A stretch of 64,000 nt of DNA from Clostridium sp. 26_22 (GTDB taxonomy: Bacteria > Bacillota > Clostridia > TANB77 > CAG-508): assembly GCA_001916005.1 (NCBI GenBank), contig MNRP01000057.1, forward strand, positions 30,194-94,193. The letters are read 5' to 3'. Positions 8,993 to 18,908 of this stretch are shown piece after piece. Numbering within the stretch: the first letter of the stretch is position 1; each line of letters opens with the position of its first letter. Under the pieces are notes generated by a model. That model did no database searches. It saw only the letters and a program-made list of their open reading frames with translations, and was not told the DNA's origin. Both the position numbers and the translations under genes were made by a program.

Positions 8993-9631
8993 TTATTTAA
9001 CTTTTCCCCATAAATTTAATGGCCAAATTCTAATCCATACTTTGCTTTCTATTTTTTCTAATGGTATACAACCAAAAGCTCTACAGTCTGTACTATGATT
9101 TCTATTATCTCCCATTGCAAAAACGCAATTTTCTGGAACTACAAAATCATCAAATCCTGCTCCTGTAACATCTGTTACAATGCCACTTGGTAAATAATCT
9201 TCTTGTAATTGCTCTCCATTTATAAATACTTTTCCATCTTTTATTTGAACGTGTTCTCCTGGTAATGCAATTACTCTTTTTATATAACTATCTTTTCCAA
9301 TTTCTAATACATAATATGTAAATTTTCCTAAAATACTTTTTGGTTCATATTCATATTTTGCAACTGGATTTGATTGGTCAATTTCACTTAATGTATATGA
9401 CTTTTTGCTTGGTGCCTCAAATGTTATTATATTCCCTCTTTCAGGCAATTTTTTTGTAGTTCTTCCCCAACGATTAAGCCATAATCTTTGGTTTTGTACA
9501 AGTGTTGGATTCATTGACACTTGTTTTACTATTGTAGGTGTTCCTATATAATATCTAAATAATAATGCTAAAACAATTGCAATAACTATGCAATATACCC
9601 ATTCTAATATATCTTTTACTTTTGGACTCAT
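8993..9631 (-). CDS. lepB: Signal peptidase I
   Basis: The 212-residue S26 protease has one N-terminal membrane segment (about residues 11-28). The catalytic Ser39 is in QVSMNPTL, the catalytic Lys118 in YIKRVIALPGEH, and the C-terminal GDNRNHSTD box is present. It removes signal peptides at the outer face of the membrane. The start is supported by AGGAGAG eight bases upstream. It leads the lepB-holB-ricT unit. Confidence 0.94.
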   Translation of the reverse strand: MSPKVKDILEWVYCIVIAIVLALLFRYYIGTPTIVKQVSMNPTLVQNQRLWLNRWGRTTKKLPERGNIITFEAPSKKSYTLSEIDQSNPVAKYEYEPKSILGKFTYYVLEIGKDSYIKRVIALPGEHVQIKDGKVFINGEQLQEDYLPSGIVTDVTGAGFDDFVVPENCVFAMGDNRNHSTDCRAFGCIPLEKIESKVWIRIWPLNLWGKVK

Positions 9632-9726
9632 TTGTATCTCTCCTATTTATCAATTTAAACTTTATATATTATACATTAAAATATGATAAATATCAATAAA
9701 TTAATTTAAAAACTTGAACTAAAAAG

Positions 9727-11232
9727 TTATTTTGTTAAATCTAATTCAAAATAGAATTCTACTCCATCATCAACATTATTTATTCCATATTTATTTTGAT
9801 AATTATTCATAATAGCCTTTACAAATGCCAATCCAATTCCAGTTCCGCCATCACTTCTATTTCGAGACTCATCCGCTTTATAAAATCTATTCCAAATTCT
9901 CTCTAAATCTTCATCTTTAATATGTTCACCAGAATTAAATACTGTTACTCTAACCTTGCCTTCTTCTTTCTTTATTTTATTTGATATTTTTATTAATTTG
10001 CAATTATTTATTTCTTTAGCATTTTTTATTGCATTTGTTATGTAATTTGTTATTACTTGTTCTATATAGAAATCATCTGCAAATACTTGTATTGGCTCTA
10101 GAGTATCTATTTTTACTTCTATTTTATTTTCTTCTAACATAACTTTAGATTTTCTTATTACTTCTTTTTCTACCTCAATTATATTGAATTCTTTATCATT
10201 GAATTCTCTTTTTCCATATTCTAATTTCATTAATTCTAATAGCTGTTTTACTAGTTTGTCCATTTTATTTGTTTCATCTAGTATTACTTCTGCATAGAAT
10301 TTTCTACTTTCTTCATCTGTATTTACATTTTCTAGAAGACCTTCACTATAGCCTTGTATTAAGGCAATTGGTGTTTTTAATTCATGTGATACATCAGAAA
10401 TAAAGCTTTTTCTCATTTCATCTATTTTTGATTTTTCCTCAATGTCTCTTTCTAATTGGTTATTACTGTTTCTAAGTTGTTTTATTGTTCCCTCTAGTTT
10501 GTCTGACATAGTATTTATGCTTCTTGCTAGGGTGTTTATTTCATCATCACCTTTTGTTGTAATTTTGTATTTTTGACTAAAATCTAGGTTTGACATTTTT
10601 TGTGCTATATTGCTTAATTCTAAAATTGGTTCTGTGAATTTTTTAGAAATTATAGACATTACTATTGCAGAAATTAGTATTACAAATCCTGCTATTATTA
10701 TTAAAAAGTTATTTGATATTTTTACACTATCTTGTATTGATGTTATTGGCATACGTACATGTAAAAAATAACCATTTTCCAAGTTTCCTGATAAAATTAT
10801 GTATGAAATTCCATTTTTTATGTCTCTTTGCCTTTTTATTGTGAAGTTTTCTGTTGTTTCTAAAACTTCTCCTGAGTTTACTATCATATTTCCTAAACTG
10901 CCTATAACAGAGGAAAAGTTTTTATTTGTTGAATATATATTTATTCCATTGTTGTCTTTAATTAAAATATCAAAATTATTTTTTATTGCTATTTTTTCTA
11001 ATTCTTGTTCGAAGTCTTCTTCACTTCCTGAATTTTTATAATATTCATTTAATTGTTCATAAACTGATTTTAGTGTTTGTTCCTTACTAAATAGATAGAA
11101 TTTTTCTAGTGCAAAATTATTTACAATTATTAGAAATATTATTATAGCAAGTATTGTTAAACTTAGTGTTAAAAATAATTTGATTTTTACTGAATTAAAT
11201 AACTCTCTTATTTGTTCTTTGATTTTCTTCAT
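9727..11232 (-). CDS. Membrane sensor histidine kinase
   Basis: The 501-residue kinase has a first membrane helix at about 17-40, an extracellular sensor region of about 135 residues, a second helix at about 176-197, a HAMP linker, and a dimerisation box SHELKTPIALIQGYSEG with phosphoacceptor His283. The catalytic domain has an N-box (NYITNAIKNA) and a G-box (GGTGIGLAFVK). It follows its cognate response regulator by 18 bp on the same strand. The signal sensed cannot be read from the sequence; the architecture resembles cell-envelope stress kinases. Confidence 0.93.
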   Translation of the reverse strand: MKKIKEQIRELFNSVKIKLFLTLSLTILAIIIFLIIVNNFALEKFYLFSKEQTLKSVYEQLNEYYKNSGSEEDFEQELEKIAIKNNFDILIKDNNGINIYSTNKNFSSVIGSLGNMIVNSGEVLETTENFTIKRQRDIKNGISYIILSGNLENGYFLHVRMPITSIQDSVKISNNFLIIIAGFVILISAIVMSIISKKFTEPILELSNIAQKMSNLDFSQKYKITTKGDDEINTLARSINTMSDKLEGTIKQLRNSNNQLERDIEEKSKIDEMRKSFISDVSHELKTPIALIQGYSEGLLENVNTDEESRKFYAEVILDETNKMDKLVKQLLELMKLEYGKREFNDKEFNIIEVEKEVIRKSKVMLEENKIEVKIDTLEPIQVFADDFYIEQVITNYITNAIKNAKEINNCKLIKISNKIKKEEGKVRVTVFNSGEHIKDEDLERIWNRFYKADESRNRSDGGTGIGLAFVKAIMNNYQNKYGINNVDDGVEFYFELDLTK

Positions 11233-11250
11233 TTTTTACTAATTTAAAAC

Positions 11251-11925
11251 CTACTTTCTTTCAAATTTGTAGCCTAAACCTCTCATGGTTTTTATATATT
11301 TTCCTCTTTTTCCTAATTTGTGTCTTAATTTTTTTATATGACTGTCTATTGTTCTTGAATCTCCATAATAATCATAATTCCATACATTGTTTAAAATTTT
11401 ATCTCTTGAAAGTGCAATGTTTTCGTTTTCTACTAGATATACTAATAATTCGTATTCTCTTAGGCTTAGTTCTATTACTTTACCATCAACTTTTACAGTT
11501 CTTCCTTCTTTGTCTATTTCTATTCCATCATAATCTTTTGGTTCTTTTGAGTCTCCTTTTGTTCTTTTCAATATTGCTTCAACTCTTGCAACTAATATTT
11601 TAGGGCTAAATGGTTTTGAAATATATTCATCAACACCTAATTCAAATCCAAATAATTCATCTTGTTCTTCTCCTCTTGCTGTTAGCATAATTATTGGAAC
11701 TTTTGAAGTTTGTCTTATTTGTCTTAAAACAGACCATCCATCTAATTTAGGCATCATTACATCTAACAATATCAAATCGATTTTTGCTTCATTTTGTTCA
11801 AATACCTCTAAGGCTTTTTCTCCATCTTCTGCCTCTAAAATACTATACCCTTTTGCTGTTAGGAAGTCTTTTATTAATTTTCTCATTCTAGATTCATCAT
11901 CAACTATTAAAATTGAACCACTCAT
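11251..11925 (-). CDS. OmpR/PhoB-family response regulator
   Basis: The 224-residue regulator has a receiver domain (ILIVDDE, phospho-Asp55 in LLLDVMMPKLDGW, Lys in ISKPF) and a C-terminal winged helix ending MRGLGYKFERK. The start was set at the ATG at 11923-11925, which has AAAGGTG at proper spacing; a GTG nine bases earlier sits in the ribosome-binding site. It pairs with the kinase directly downstream. Confidence 0.94.
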   Translation of the reverse strand: MSGSILIVDDESRMRKLIKDFLTAKGYSILEAEDGEKALEVFEQNEAKIDLILLDVMMPKLDGWSVLRQIRQTSKVPIIMLTARGEEQDELFGFELGVDEYISKPFSPKILVARVEAILKRTKGDSKEPKDYDGIEIDKEGRTVKVDGKVIELSLREYELLVYLVENENIALSRDKILNNVWNYDYYGDSRTIDSHIKKLRHKLGKRGKYIKTMRGLGYKFERK

Positions 11926-11994
11926 TTTTTTCACCTTTCTTACAATTTATTATTTATAATTATACAAAATAATTATGTCCAATATGTGAAAATT

Positions 11995-12022
11995 AAAAAA
12001 AGATGATATGACCTATCATCTT
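11995..12022 (-). terminator. Terminator of the dnaG-rpoD-mscS unit
   Basis: On the minus strand, AAGATGATA and TATCATCTT flank a 5-nt loop, followed by seven T. The hairpin overlaps the mscS stop codon. Confidence 0.85.
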
Positions 12023-13077
12023 GTAATAATTGTCTTTGTATCATAAGCCAATTCAACATTTTCTTCTTTTAAAATTTGCATAATTTTGAAATTGATTTTT
12101 TCTTTTTCTTCTAAGTAACTAGCATAATCAATTGAATTTGTATAACTGCTAACCATTAAATTTATTCCATTGTCTGTTATATTATCAAATCTTACTATTA
12201 TTGTTTCATCTATTACGTCATCGTGTTGAATAAGCATATCTTTTATTCTTTTTTGAACAATTTGTACTTTTTCAAGTGGAGTATCTAACTCTAAACATAA
12301 ATTTACTTTGTTTCTTCTTTTTTCCATTTTGCTCCAGTTTATTATAGAGCTGTTTGCAATTACTGAGTTTGGTATATTTACTAAAGAGTTTTCAAAGGTT
12401 CTTACTCTTGTACTTCTAAATGTTATATCTTCTACTGTTCCTTCATAGCCCTCTAATTCAATCCAATCTCCTACTATAAATGGTTTATCTAAGAATATTA
12501 CTAGTCCACCAAATAGGTTTTTTGCAGTGTCTTGAGCTGCAAGTGTGATTACAACACTTCCTAATCCTAATCCTGCTACTAGTCCATTTAGATTATAGTT
12601 CAATTCTGTTAATACTAAAAATCCTGCTATTAAATATATAACTATTCTAATTGCTTTTAGTACAAATCTAAACATTGATTCATCTACATCTGGATTAATT
12701 TTTTCTTTTAATTTATTTACTAATGTTCCTTTTGTTGTTAAACTATTTGCTATTCCATTTGCAAATATTATTATTACTGAAATTTTAAATATTTTGTTTA
12801 TTATGTTCATTACATTTTCATTAATTCCTAATGAAGATTTAACAAATAATATTCCCAAATATGCCCCAAAAAATGTGTAGAATGCAATCAATGGAGTATA
12901 AAATGCGTTATCTCTTATCACTTTCTTATTTTTGGCTTTTGGTTTAAATATTTTTACCGTGATATATGCTAAACTTCTACTTAAACATCTAAATAAAATA
13001 TATATTAATACTCCAACTACAATATCTATTATTTGATTTTTTTGTATTGCTCCAATAAAGTTTTTAAAATTTTCCAT
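12016..13077 (-). CDS. MscS-family mechanosensitive channel
   Basis: The 353-residue protein has several N-terminal membrane helices. The pore-lining helix and beta domain follow (GLGLGSVVITLAAQDTAKN, then KPFIVGDWIELEGYEGTVEDI and VNIPNS), typical of MscS. It releases solutes on osmotic downshock. It lies six bases after rpoD, an unusual but tight arrangement suggesting co-transcription with dnaG and rpoD. Confidence 0.92.
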   Translation of the reverse strand: MENFKNFIGAIQKNQIIDIVVGVLIYILFRCLSRSLAYITVKIFKPKAKNKKVIRDNAFYTPLIAFYTFFGAYLGILFVKSSLGINENVMNIINKIFKISVIIIFANGIANSLTTKGTLVNKLKEKINPDVDESMFRFVLKAIRIVIYLIAGFLVLTELNYNLNGLVAGLGLGSVVITLAAQDTAKNLFGGLVIFLDKPFIVGDWIELEGYEGTVEDITFRSTRVRTFENSLVNIPNSVIANSSIINWSKMEKRRNKVNLCLELDTPLEKVQIVQKRIKDMLIQHDDVIDETIIVRFDNITDNGINLMVSSYTNSIDYASYLEEKEKINFKIMQILKEENVELAYDTKTIITR

Positions 13078-13082
13078 TTTAA

Positions 13083-14252
13083 TTACCCCATATAATCTCT
13101 TAGTTTTTTACTTCTACTTGGATGTCTTAATTTTCTTAGTGCTTTTGCTTCTATTTGTCTTATTCTTTCACGAGTTACGTTAAATTCTTTCCCAACTTCT
13201 TCTAGAGTTCTTGATTTTCCATCTTCTAGTCCAAATCTTAATTTTAAAACTTTTGCTTCTCTTGGTGTTAATGTGTTCATTACTTCTTCTAATTGTTCTC
13301 TTAGCATTGTATATGATGCAGCATCATGTGGTGCTGGGCTATCTTCATCTTGTATAAAATCTCCTAAATGACTATCTTCTTCTTCACCTATTGGTGTTTC
13401 TAAAGATACTGGATCTTGAGCTATTTTTTGTATCTCAGTTACTTTTTCTACTGGTATTTCCATTTCTGCTGCTATTTCTTCTGGGCTTGGTTCTCTTCCT
13501 AATTGTTGTAATAAATGTCTTGATGTTCTTATTAATTTATTTATTGTTTCTACCATGTGTACTGGTATTCTTATTGTTCTTGCTTGGTCTGCAATTGCTC
13601 TTGTAATTGCTTGTCTAATCCACCATGTTGCATATGTGCTGAATTTGAATCCTTTTGTGTAATCGAATTTTTCTACTGCTTTTATTAATCCCATATTTCC
13701 TTCTTGTATTAAGTCTAAGAAAAGCATTCCTCTTCCAACATATTTTTTAGCAATACTTACAACTAATCTTAGGTTTGATTCTGCTAATTTTTGTTTTGCA
13801 TCTTCATCTCCCTCTAAGATTTTTTTTGCTAATTCTAATTCTTCATCATATGTTAAAAGTGGTATTCTTCCTATTTCTCTTAAATACATTCTTACTGGGT
13901 CATCTACACTTATTCCTTCGAAACTTGTGTCTGTTATTTCATCTAATTTTAAGTTTTCTACTTCTTTTAAATCTTCTAAGTCTGGTTCTTCTTCAAAGTC
14001 ATCTGGTAATAAATCTACACCAATTTCTTCAAAGGCATCAAAAACAGAATCCATTTCTTCTGGATTTACATCATTTAATTTTGTTGCTAAATCTCCATAT
14101 GTCATTTTTCCGTTTTCTTTAGCTTCTTTGATTATGCTATTTATTTTTTCTTTATCTTCACTTGATATTTTTGTTTTTTTGTTTTCTTTTGTTTTGCTTT
14201 CTACTGCTTCATTTTTTGCTATTATTTCTTTTTCTTCTTTTTTCTCTGACAT
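13083..14252 (-). CDS. rpoD: Primary sigma factor RpoD/SigA
   Basis: The 389-residue protein has a short region 1.1. Regions 1.2-2 include DPVRMYLREIG, the region 2.3/2.4 block KFSTYATWWIRQAITRAI, region 3, and region 4 with TLEEVGKEFNVTRERIRQIE and the C-terminal LRHPSRSKKLRDY. These recognise -10 and -35 elements of housekeeping promoters such as the one before porG. It is downstream of dnaG, the standard macromolecular-synthesis order. An AGGTG ribosome-binding site precedes the ATG. Confidence 0.97.
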   Translation of the reverse strand: MSEKKEEKEIIAKNEAVESKTKENKKTKISSEDKEKINSIIKEAKENGKMTYGDLATKLNDVNPEEMDSVFDAFEEIGVDLLPDDFEEEPDLEDLKEVENLKLDEITDTSFEGISVDDPVRMYLREIGRIPLLTYDEELELAKKILEGDEDAKQKLAESNLRLVVSIAKKYVGRGMLFLDLIQEGNMGLIKAVEKFDYTKGFKFSTYATWWIRQAITRAIADQARTIRIPVHMVETINKLIRTSRHLLQQLGREPSPEEIAAEMEIPVEKVTEIQKIAQDPVSLETPIGEEEDSHLGDFIQDEDSPAPHDAASYTMLREQLEEVMNTLTPREAKVLKLRFGLEDGKSRTLEEVGKEFNVTRERIRQIEAKALRKLRHPSRSKKLRDYMG

Positions 14253-14265
14253 TATTTATTCACCT

Positions 14266-16047
14266 CTATTTTATTTTTGCTAATCTAATAATTATATTAC
14301 TTAGCTCTTTTTCTAATTCTTTTTTTTGGTCATTTTCCAAATTTTTATCTAATAAATCTAAAATTTCAAATTTCCTTGTGTTTAATTTTTCTCTTTCATA
14401 TGCTTGTACAACATCATCTATTGCTTTTTCTATGTCTGTTATTTCATAGTCTTCTGACATTATCATTGTTATTTGATTTTGTTCATCTTGTTCTAAATTA
14501 TCAATTATTGCATTTATATTACTATTTCCTTTTTCAAATTCTTCATACAGTTTTTGAGCTATTTTTTTATTTACTTCATCTTGAAAATCTTCTACTTTTA
14601 TATTTTGCCTTAATATTTCAAAAATATTTAAATCTCCCATTAATAGTAATGCTATAACTGTATTTTCTCTTCTTTTTACTGCTTCAGATATAACTTTTTC
14701 TTCTCTTTTTATATGAGTTACTACTGGTTTTGGTTTTTCTAGTACCTTTTCAGTTTTCACATTTTTATATGTAAGTTTATTTACTTCTGCATATATTGCT
14801 TCTTTTGATATATCGTATTCTTTTGCTATTTTTTCAATATAAACTTCTCTTTCGATTGTGTTGTTTACATTTGAAATTAATTTTGCAATTTCATTTAAGA
14901 ATTTTATTTTATCGTTTGTGTTTTCTAAATTTAAATCTTTCTTTAATATTTTTACTTTAAATTCTATTATTGAAAGTGCTTTATCAACTAGGTTATTAAA
15001 ACGTGCATTTCCATATTTTATTATATATTCATCTGGGTCTTTTGCACCTTCCATTTGTAGTATTCTTAAGTCACATCCCATATTTTGTAATATATCTAGT
15101 GCTCTTAATTTTGCTTTTAATCCTGCCTCATCTGAATCAAAGCTTAATATAATTTGTTCTGAATTTTTTCTTAATAACCATCCTTGTTGCTCTGTTAGTG
15201 CTGTTCCTAGTGGTGCTACTACATTTGTTATTCCTCTTTGATGAAGAGATATAACGTCCATGTAACCTTCTACTATTAGTATTCTTTTTAAATCTCCCTT
15301 TTTTGCTACATTTAGTCCAAATAAATTACGACCTTTACTATATACAACATTTTCTGGAGAATTTATATATTTAGGTTTTGAGTCATCTAAAACTCTACCT
15401 CCAAATGCAATTACTTTTCCTCTTGCATCACAAATTGGGAACATTAGTCTGTTTCTATATCTATCTATATATTGTCCTCTTTCATTTTTATTTACTAGTC
15501 CAGACTCTAAAATTTCCTTTTCTCCAAATCCCTGTTTTTTTAGTTCTTGATATAATTCATCAAATTTACCTGAAAAACCTATTTTGAAAGATTTTAGTGT
15601 TTCATTACTTAACTGTCTCTTTTTTACATATTCTTGTGCTATTTTAGCTTGTGGTTTATATAAGTTTTGATGATAAAACTCTGCTGTAAATTCGTTTACT
15701 TTGTATACTTTTGCCTTTAGTTCTTCTCTTTGTGAATCTCCATTGTCTTGTAAAGTTGGTAATTGTATGTTTGCTCTTTCTGCTAACATTTGTACTGCTT
15801 CTACGAAGTTTATTCCTTCTATTTGAGTTATAAAAGAAAAAACATTTCCTCCTACACCACATCCAAAGCAATGGAAAATTTGTTTATCTGGTGAAACTGA
15901 AAAAGAAGGAGACTTTTCGTTATGAAATGGACATAGTCCAAAGAAATTTCTTCCGCTTCTTTTTAAATGCACATATTGTGATATAACATCAACTATATCA
16001 TTTGATTGTCTAACATCATTTATAACTTCATCACTATATCTTGCCAT
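14266..16047 (-). CDS. dnaG: DNA primase
   Basis: The 593-residue protein has an N-terminal CHC2 zinc finger (CPFHNEKSPSF, HCFGCGVGG), the RNA polymerase domain with TOPRIM signature (LIVEGYMDVISL, SFDSDEAG), and a C-terminal helicase-interacting region. It makes RNA primers at the replication fork with DnaB. It is the first gene of the dnaG-rpoD-mscS unit, with a GAGAGGAAAA site before the ATG. Confidence 0.96.
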   Translation of the reverse strand: MARYSDEVINDVRQSNDIVDVISQYVHLKRSGRNFFGLCPFHNEKSPSFSVSPDKQIFHCFGCGVGGNVFSFITQIEGINFVEAVQMLAERANIQLPTLQDNGDSQREELKAKVYKVNEFTAEFYHQNLYKPQAKIAQEYVKKRQLSNETLKSFKIGFSGKFDELYQELKKQGFGEKEILESGLVNKNERGQYIDRYRNRLMFPICDARGKVIAFGGRVLDDSKPKYINSPENVVYSKGRNLFGLNVAKKGDLKRILIVEGYMDVISLHQRGITNVVAPLGTALTEQQGWLLRKNSEQIILSFDSDEAGLKAKLRALDILQNMGCDLRILQMEGAKDPDEYIIKYGNARFNNLVDKALSIIEFKVKILKKDLNLENTNDKIKFLNEIAKLISNVNNTIEREVYIEKIAKEYDISKEAIYAEVNKLTYKNVKTEKVLEKPKPVVTHIKREEKVISEAVKRRENTVIALLLMGDLNIFEILRQNIKVEDFQDEVNKKIAQKLYEEFEKGNSNINAIIDNLEQDEQNQITMIMSEDYEITDIEKAIDDVVQAYEREKLNTRKFEILDLLDKNLENDQKKELEKELSNIIIRLAKIK

Positions 16048-16136
16048 TTTTCCTCTCTTTCCTTCAAATAAACATACTTAAATATAATATTCGACGAATT
16101 TTACATAAATCCTTCTCATTTTTTAAAATTCATAAA

Positions 16137-16178
16137 ATAAATCATATATTAGATTCTTTCTAAATACATGATTTATTC
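16137..16178 (-). terminator. Probable terminator after relQ
   Basis: AATAAATCAT and ATGATTTATT form an AT-rich stem with extra internal pairing, 14 bp past the relQ stop on the minus strand. The T-tail is weak, so confidence is moderate. Confidence 0.5.
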
Positions 16179-16191
16179 TTATTTTGTTTTT

Positions 16192-16848
16192 TCAACTATT
16201 TAATAACAACATTTTATTATCTAATTTATTAACTATTTTTGCACATTGAACAAGTTCCTTAGAAACATTTTTACTAACATCTTTATTATTTTTATATTTC
16301 ATTTTATGTTCCAAACTCGCCCAAAAATCCATTGCCATTGTTCTTATTTGTACCTCTACTTTTACATAAACTGAATTTTTGGATAATGTTACTGGAACTT
16401 CTAAAATCATATGATAACTTGAATAACCACTTTTCTTTGGATTTGTTATATAATCTTTTTCTTTTAAAATTTTTATTCCTGGTAAATTAGTAATTAATTT
16501 TCTAATCGTATATATATCTTTTTTTAATGGGCATATTACTCTTACACCTGCTATATCATTTATATTTTCTATCATTTTACTATATGTAAAATCAATTCCT
16601 TTTTTAGTCATTTTTTTAGATATACTTTCTTTGCTCTTTATTCTTTCGTTTATATGGTCAATCAAATCATAGTTGTAAAACATTTTATATTCTTCTTTTA
16701 ATATCTCTAATTTGTGTTTTATTTCTTTTATTGCAATTCCATATATGAATTCTATCTTTTCATAATTTTTACTATTGAATTCTATTTTTTCATTATTAAC
16801 TAAAAAATTATTAATTTTTTCAATTTCTTTAGTTTTCGTCATAGGCAT
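16192..16848 (-). CDS. relQ: Small (p)ppGpp synthetase, RelQ/YjbM type
   Basis: The 218-residue protein has only the RelA/SpoT synthetase domain: DYLIDHINERIKSK-like region, NDIAGVRVICPLKKDIY, and EVQIRTMAMDFWASLEHKMKYK, matching the YjbM/RelQ small alarmone synthetases. It has no hydrolase or TGS/ACT domains. It would make (p)ppGpp from GTP/GDP and ATP in stress. Either of two close ATGs (16848 or 16842) fits the AAGGAG site. It is probably a single-gene transcript. Confidence 0.9.
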   Translation of the reverse strand: MPMTKTKEIEKINNFLVNNEKIEFNSKNYEKIEFIYGIAIKEIKHKLEILKEEYKMFYNYDLIDHINERIKSKESISKKMTKKGIDFTYSKMIENINDIAGVRVICPLKKDIYTIRKLITNLPGIKILKEKDYITNPKKSGYSSYHMILEVPVTLSKNSVYVKVEVQIRTMAMDFWASLEHKMKYKNNKDVSKNVSKELVQCAKIVNKLDNKMLLLNS

Positions 16849-16937
16849 TTATCTCCTTATTTTTTTCTTATTTATTATATGCTATATTCTATTTTTTTAT
16901 TGTTATCAAATGTTAATTTATTTGTGTTTTTTGTGTG

Positions 16938-16972
16938 AAAAAAGACATATTTTTGCAAATACGTCTTTTTTA
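16938..16972 (-). terminator. Terminator of the M23 peptidase gene
   Basis: AAAAAAGAC and GTCTTTTTT with an extended AT stem form a hairpin with T-tails on both strands, directly after the minus-strand stop at 16970. Confidence 0.85.
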
Positions 16973-17938
16973 GTTATTATATATATATTTTTGTGGATTA
17001 ACATGTTGACCATTTATTCTAATTTCTAAATGTAAATGTGGTCCTGTAGAATTTCCTGTACTTCCAACTGCTGCAATTACATCTCCTGCTTTTACTTCAT
17101 CACCAGCTTTTACATACATTTTACTTGTATGTGCATACCAACTTTCTACTCCATTTCCATGTTCTACTTTTACTAAATAACCATATGAACCTGTGTATTG
17201 AGCTGATGTTACAGTTCCATCTGCAATTACTTTTATTGGTGTCCCTGTACTTGCTGCAATATCAAGACCCGTATGTGTTGATGATCTTATTCTACTACTT
17301 ACTCCATATCTTGATGATATAGTTCCTGTGATTGGTAATGTTGCAATTTCAATACCATCTATATTGGCTATTTCTTCTGATTTATCAGTTGTTTGCGTTT
17401 TCTCTGCTACATTATTTTTAGCAACTTCTAATTCATGTGTATTAATTTCTTCTACATTTTCAGTAATTATTTGAGTTATTGTTATATCTTGTAATTTTAG
17501 TTGCTCTTTTATTGTTTCTGCATCTTCTTTAGAATTTACAGATTCAATAACTTCTCCATTAAGCTCTAAATTATAATATTCGTATTCAATTTTTACGTTA
17601 TTTTGCAAAGCTACTATAATTTCACTTTCATTTGTTTCTTTGTTTTTTTCAACTAATTTATATTCATATTCTGGAGTTTCTGTAATTTCTACTGTATTGA
17701 TATTTTTTCCTTTATATTTTTTTATGTTTTCCTCAATATCTTTTTCTAAATTTTCTTTACTATTAGTATAACCTATTACTTCTCCATCTATTTTAACTTC
17801 ATATATAGGTTTATATTTTATTAATACTATTGCTATAATAATCCCTAATGCAAATAAAGTTACATTGAAAAATCTTAAAAATTCTTTTGTGTAAAATTTA
17901 AGTTTTCTGTTTAAAATAAAATTCACTCTCCTTCTCAT
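16970..17938 (-). CDS. Membrane-anchored M23 peptidoglycan endopeptidase
   Basis: The 322-residue protein has an Arg/Lys-rich N-terminus, a membrane helix at about residues 25-42, and a repeated beta-rich region with KIDGEVIGYTNSKENLE and LNGEVIESVNSKEDAE. This looks like two tandem copies of the same module. The C-terminal M23 (lysostaphin-type) domain has the zinc ligands HTGLD, WYAHTSK and GPHLHLEIR all present. It likely acts outside the cell in wall remodelling. The neighbouring genes give no further hint. Confidence 0.92.
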   Translation of the reverse strand: MRRRVNFILNRKLKFYTKEFLRFFNVTLFALGIIIAIVLIKYKPIYEVKIDGEVIGYTNSKENLEKDIEENIKKYKGKNINTVEITETPEYEYKLVEKNKETNESEIIVALQNNVKIEYEYYNLELNGEVIESVNSKEDAETIKEQLKLQDITITQIITENVEEINTHELEVAKNNVAEKTQTTDKSEEIANIDGIEIATLPITGTISSRYGVSSRIRSSTHTGLDIAASTGTPIKVIADGTVTSAQYTGSYGYLVKVEHGNGVESWYAHTSKMYVKAGDEVKAGDVIAAVGSTGNSTGPHLHLEIRINGQHVNPQKYIYNN

Positions 17939-18131
17939 TTTTTCAATGCGATAAATATTATTATACTATATATTTTGGTTTTTTTCAAATTATGTATACT
18001 CTATTTAGGCAATTTTTTCTTTTTTCTCTCAAATTATTTTTATATTTTTCTTATTTTGTTTAAAATTGCTCATTTTTCCTTTTTTTCCCTTTAAATTTCT
18101 TGTTTTTTCTAATCTTGACATATGTATACTT

Positions 18132-18161
18132 TTCACAATTTACTGGATTTTTTCATATTAT
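18132..18161 (+). promoter_or_regulatory. Candidate promoter of the M15 peptidase gene
   Basis: TTCACA at 18132-18137 and TATTAT at 18156-18161 with an 18-bp spacer lie 28 bp before the TTG start. The -35 is one base off consensus. The remaining region, 17939-18131, is pyrimidine-rich and holds nothing else recognisable. Confidence 0.45.
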
Positions 18162-18189
18162 AGAATAAAATTGTAAGGAGGTTTTATCT

Positions 18190-18870
18190 TTGGCAAAGAT
18201 ATTAGTTTTTAATAATGATACTGATAGAATGGAGACTTATTATAGAGGTGAGTCTGAACCAATGCCTTATAATACTAATGGAACTTTAAGAGTTCGAGAA
18301 TTTAGAGGTTCTAGTAAAAGTAATATTTTGTGGACTACAAAAAGAACTATGCAATCTTGGAATAGTCAAAGATATGTTTTTGGTTCTCCTATTCCTGTTG
18401 TTTTTGGTTTTAAAAGACCTTATGAAGGCGGACATGGAAATCAAAGTCAGCATTATGCTGGTACAGCTTTCGATGTTGGTCAAACTTTAAGTTCTACTCA
18501 AAGAACCAGATTATATAATAGTGCTGTGAATTCAGGCATTTGGTATTATGTTGAACCAATTTCCCTGACTCCAACCTGGGTGCATTTTGATAAAAGATTT
18601 GGAAAACCAGCTTGTTCCACTGGTGGATTTCCTCAACTTAAAAGAGGTAGTTTGAGTAATTATGTTTGTATAGCACAAGATGATTTGAATACTCTTGGAT
18701 TTAGAACAAATGGATTAGATGGTATTTTTGGTGCTGGAACTCAAAATGCCGTAATTGCATATCAAAAATCAAAAGGATTATCTGCTGATGGAATTGTTGG
18801 ATGCAATACTTGGCGTTCTCTACAAGAAGATGTTGTAGGAACTGGTGCTACTAGTACAACTATAAATTAA
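18190..18870 (+). CDS. M15-type D-Ala-D-Ala peptidase with C-terminal peptidoglycan-binding domain
   Basis: The 226-residue protein contains the M15 zinc motif SQHYAGTAFDVG (S-x-H-x2-G-x-A-x-D) at about 92-103 and the second ligand block TWVHFDKRF. Its C-terminus (about residues 155-215) is a PG_binding_1 repeat with LGFRTNGLDGIFGAGTQNAVIAYQ. No signal peptide or membrane helix is visible, so it may be released by lysis or a non-classical route, as endolysins are. The start is a TTG at 18190, fixed by AAGGAGG eight bases upstream. It is a single-gene unit with its own terminator. Confidence 0.88.
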   Translation: MAKILVFNNDTDRMETYYRGESEPMPYNTNGTLRVREFRGSSKSNILWTTKRTMQSWNSQRYVFGSPIPVVFGFKRPYEGGHGNQSQHYAGTAFDVGQTLSSTQRTRLYNSAVNSGIWYYVEPISLTPTWVHFDKRFGKPACSTGGFPQLKRGSLSNYVCIAQDDLNTLGFRTNGLDGIFGAGTQNAVIAYQKSKGLSADGIVGCNTWRSLQEDVVGTGATSTTIN

Positions 18871-18903
18871 AAACAATGGTAAATTTAATCTACCATTGTT
18901 TTT
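18870..18903 (+). terminator. Bidirectional terminator between M15 peptidase and XRE genes
   Basis: AAAACAATGGTA and TACCATTGTTTT form a perfect 12-bp stem with a T-tail on each strand, between two convergent genes. Confidence 0.9.
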
Positions 18904-18908
18904 TATAA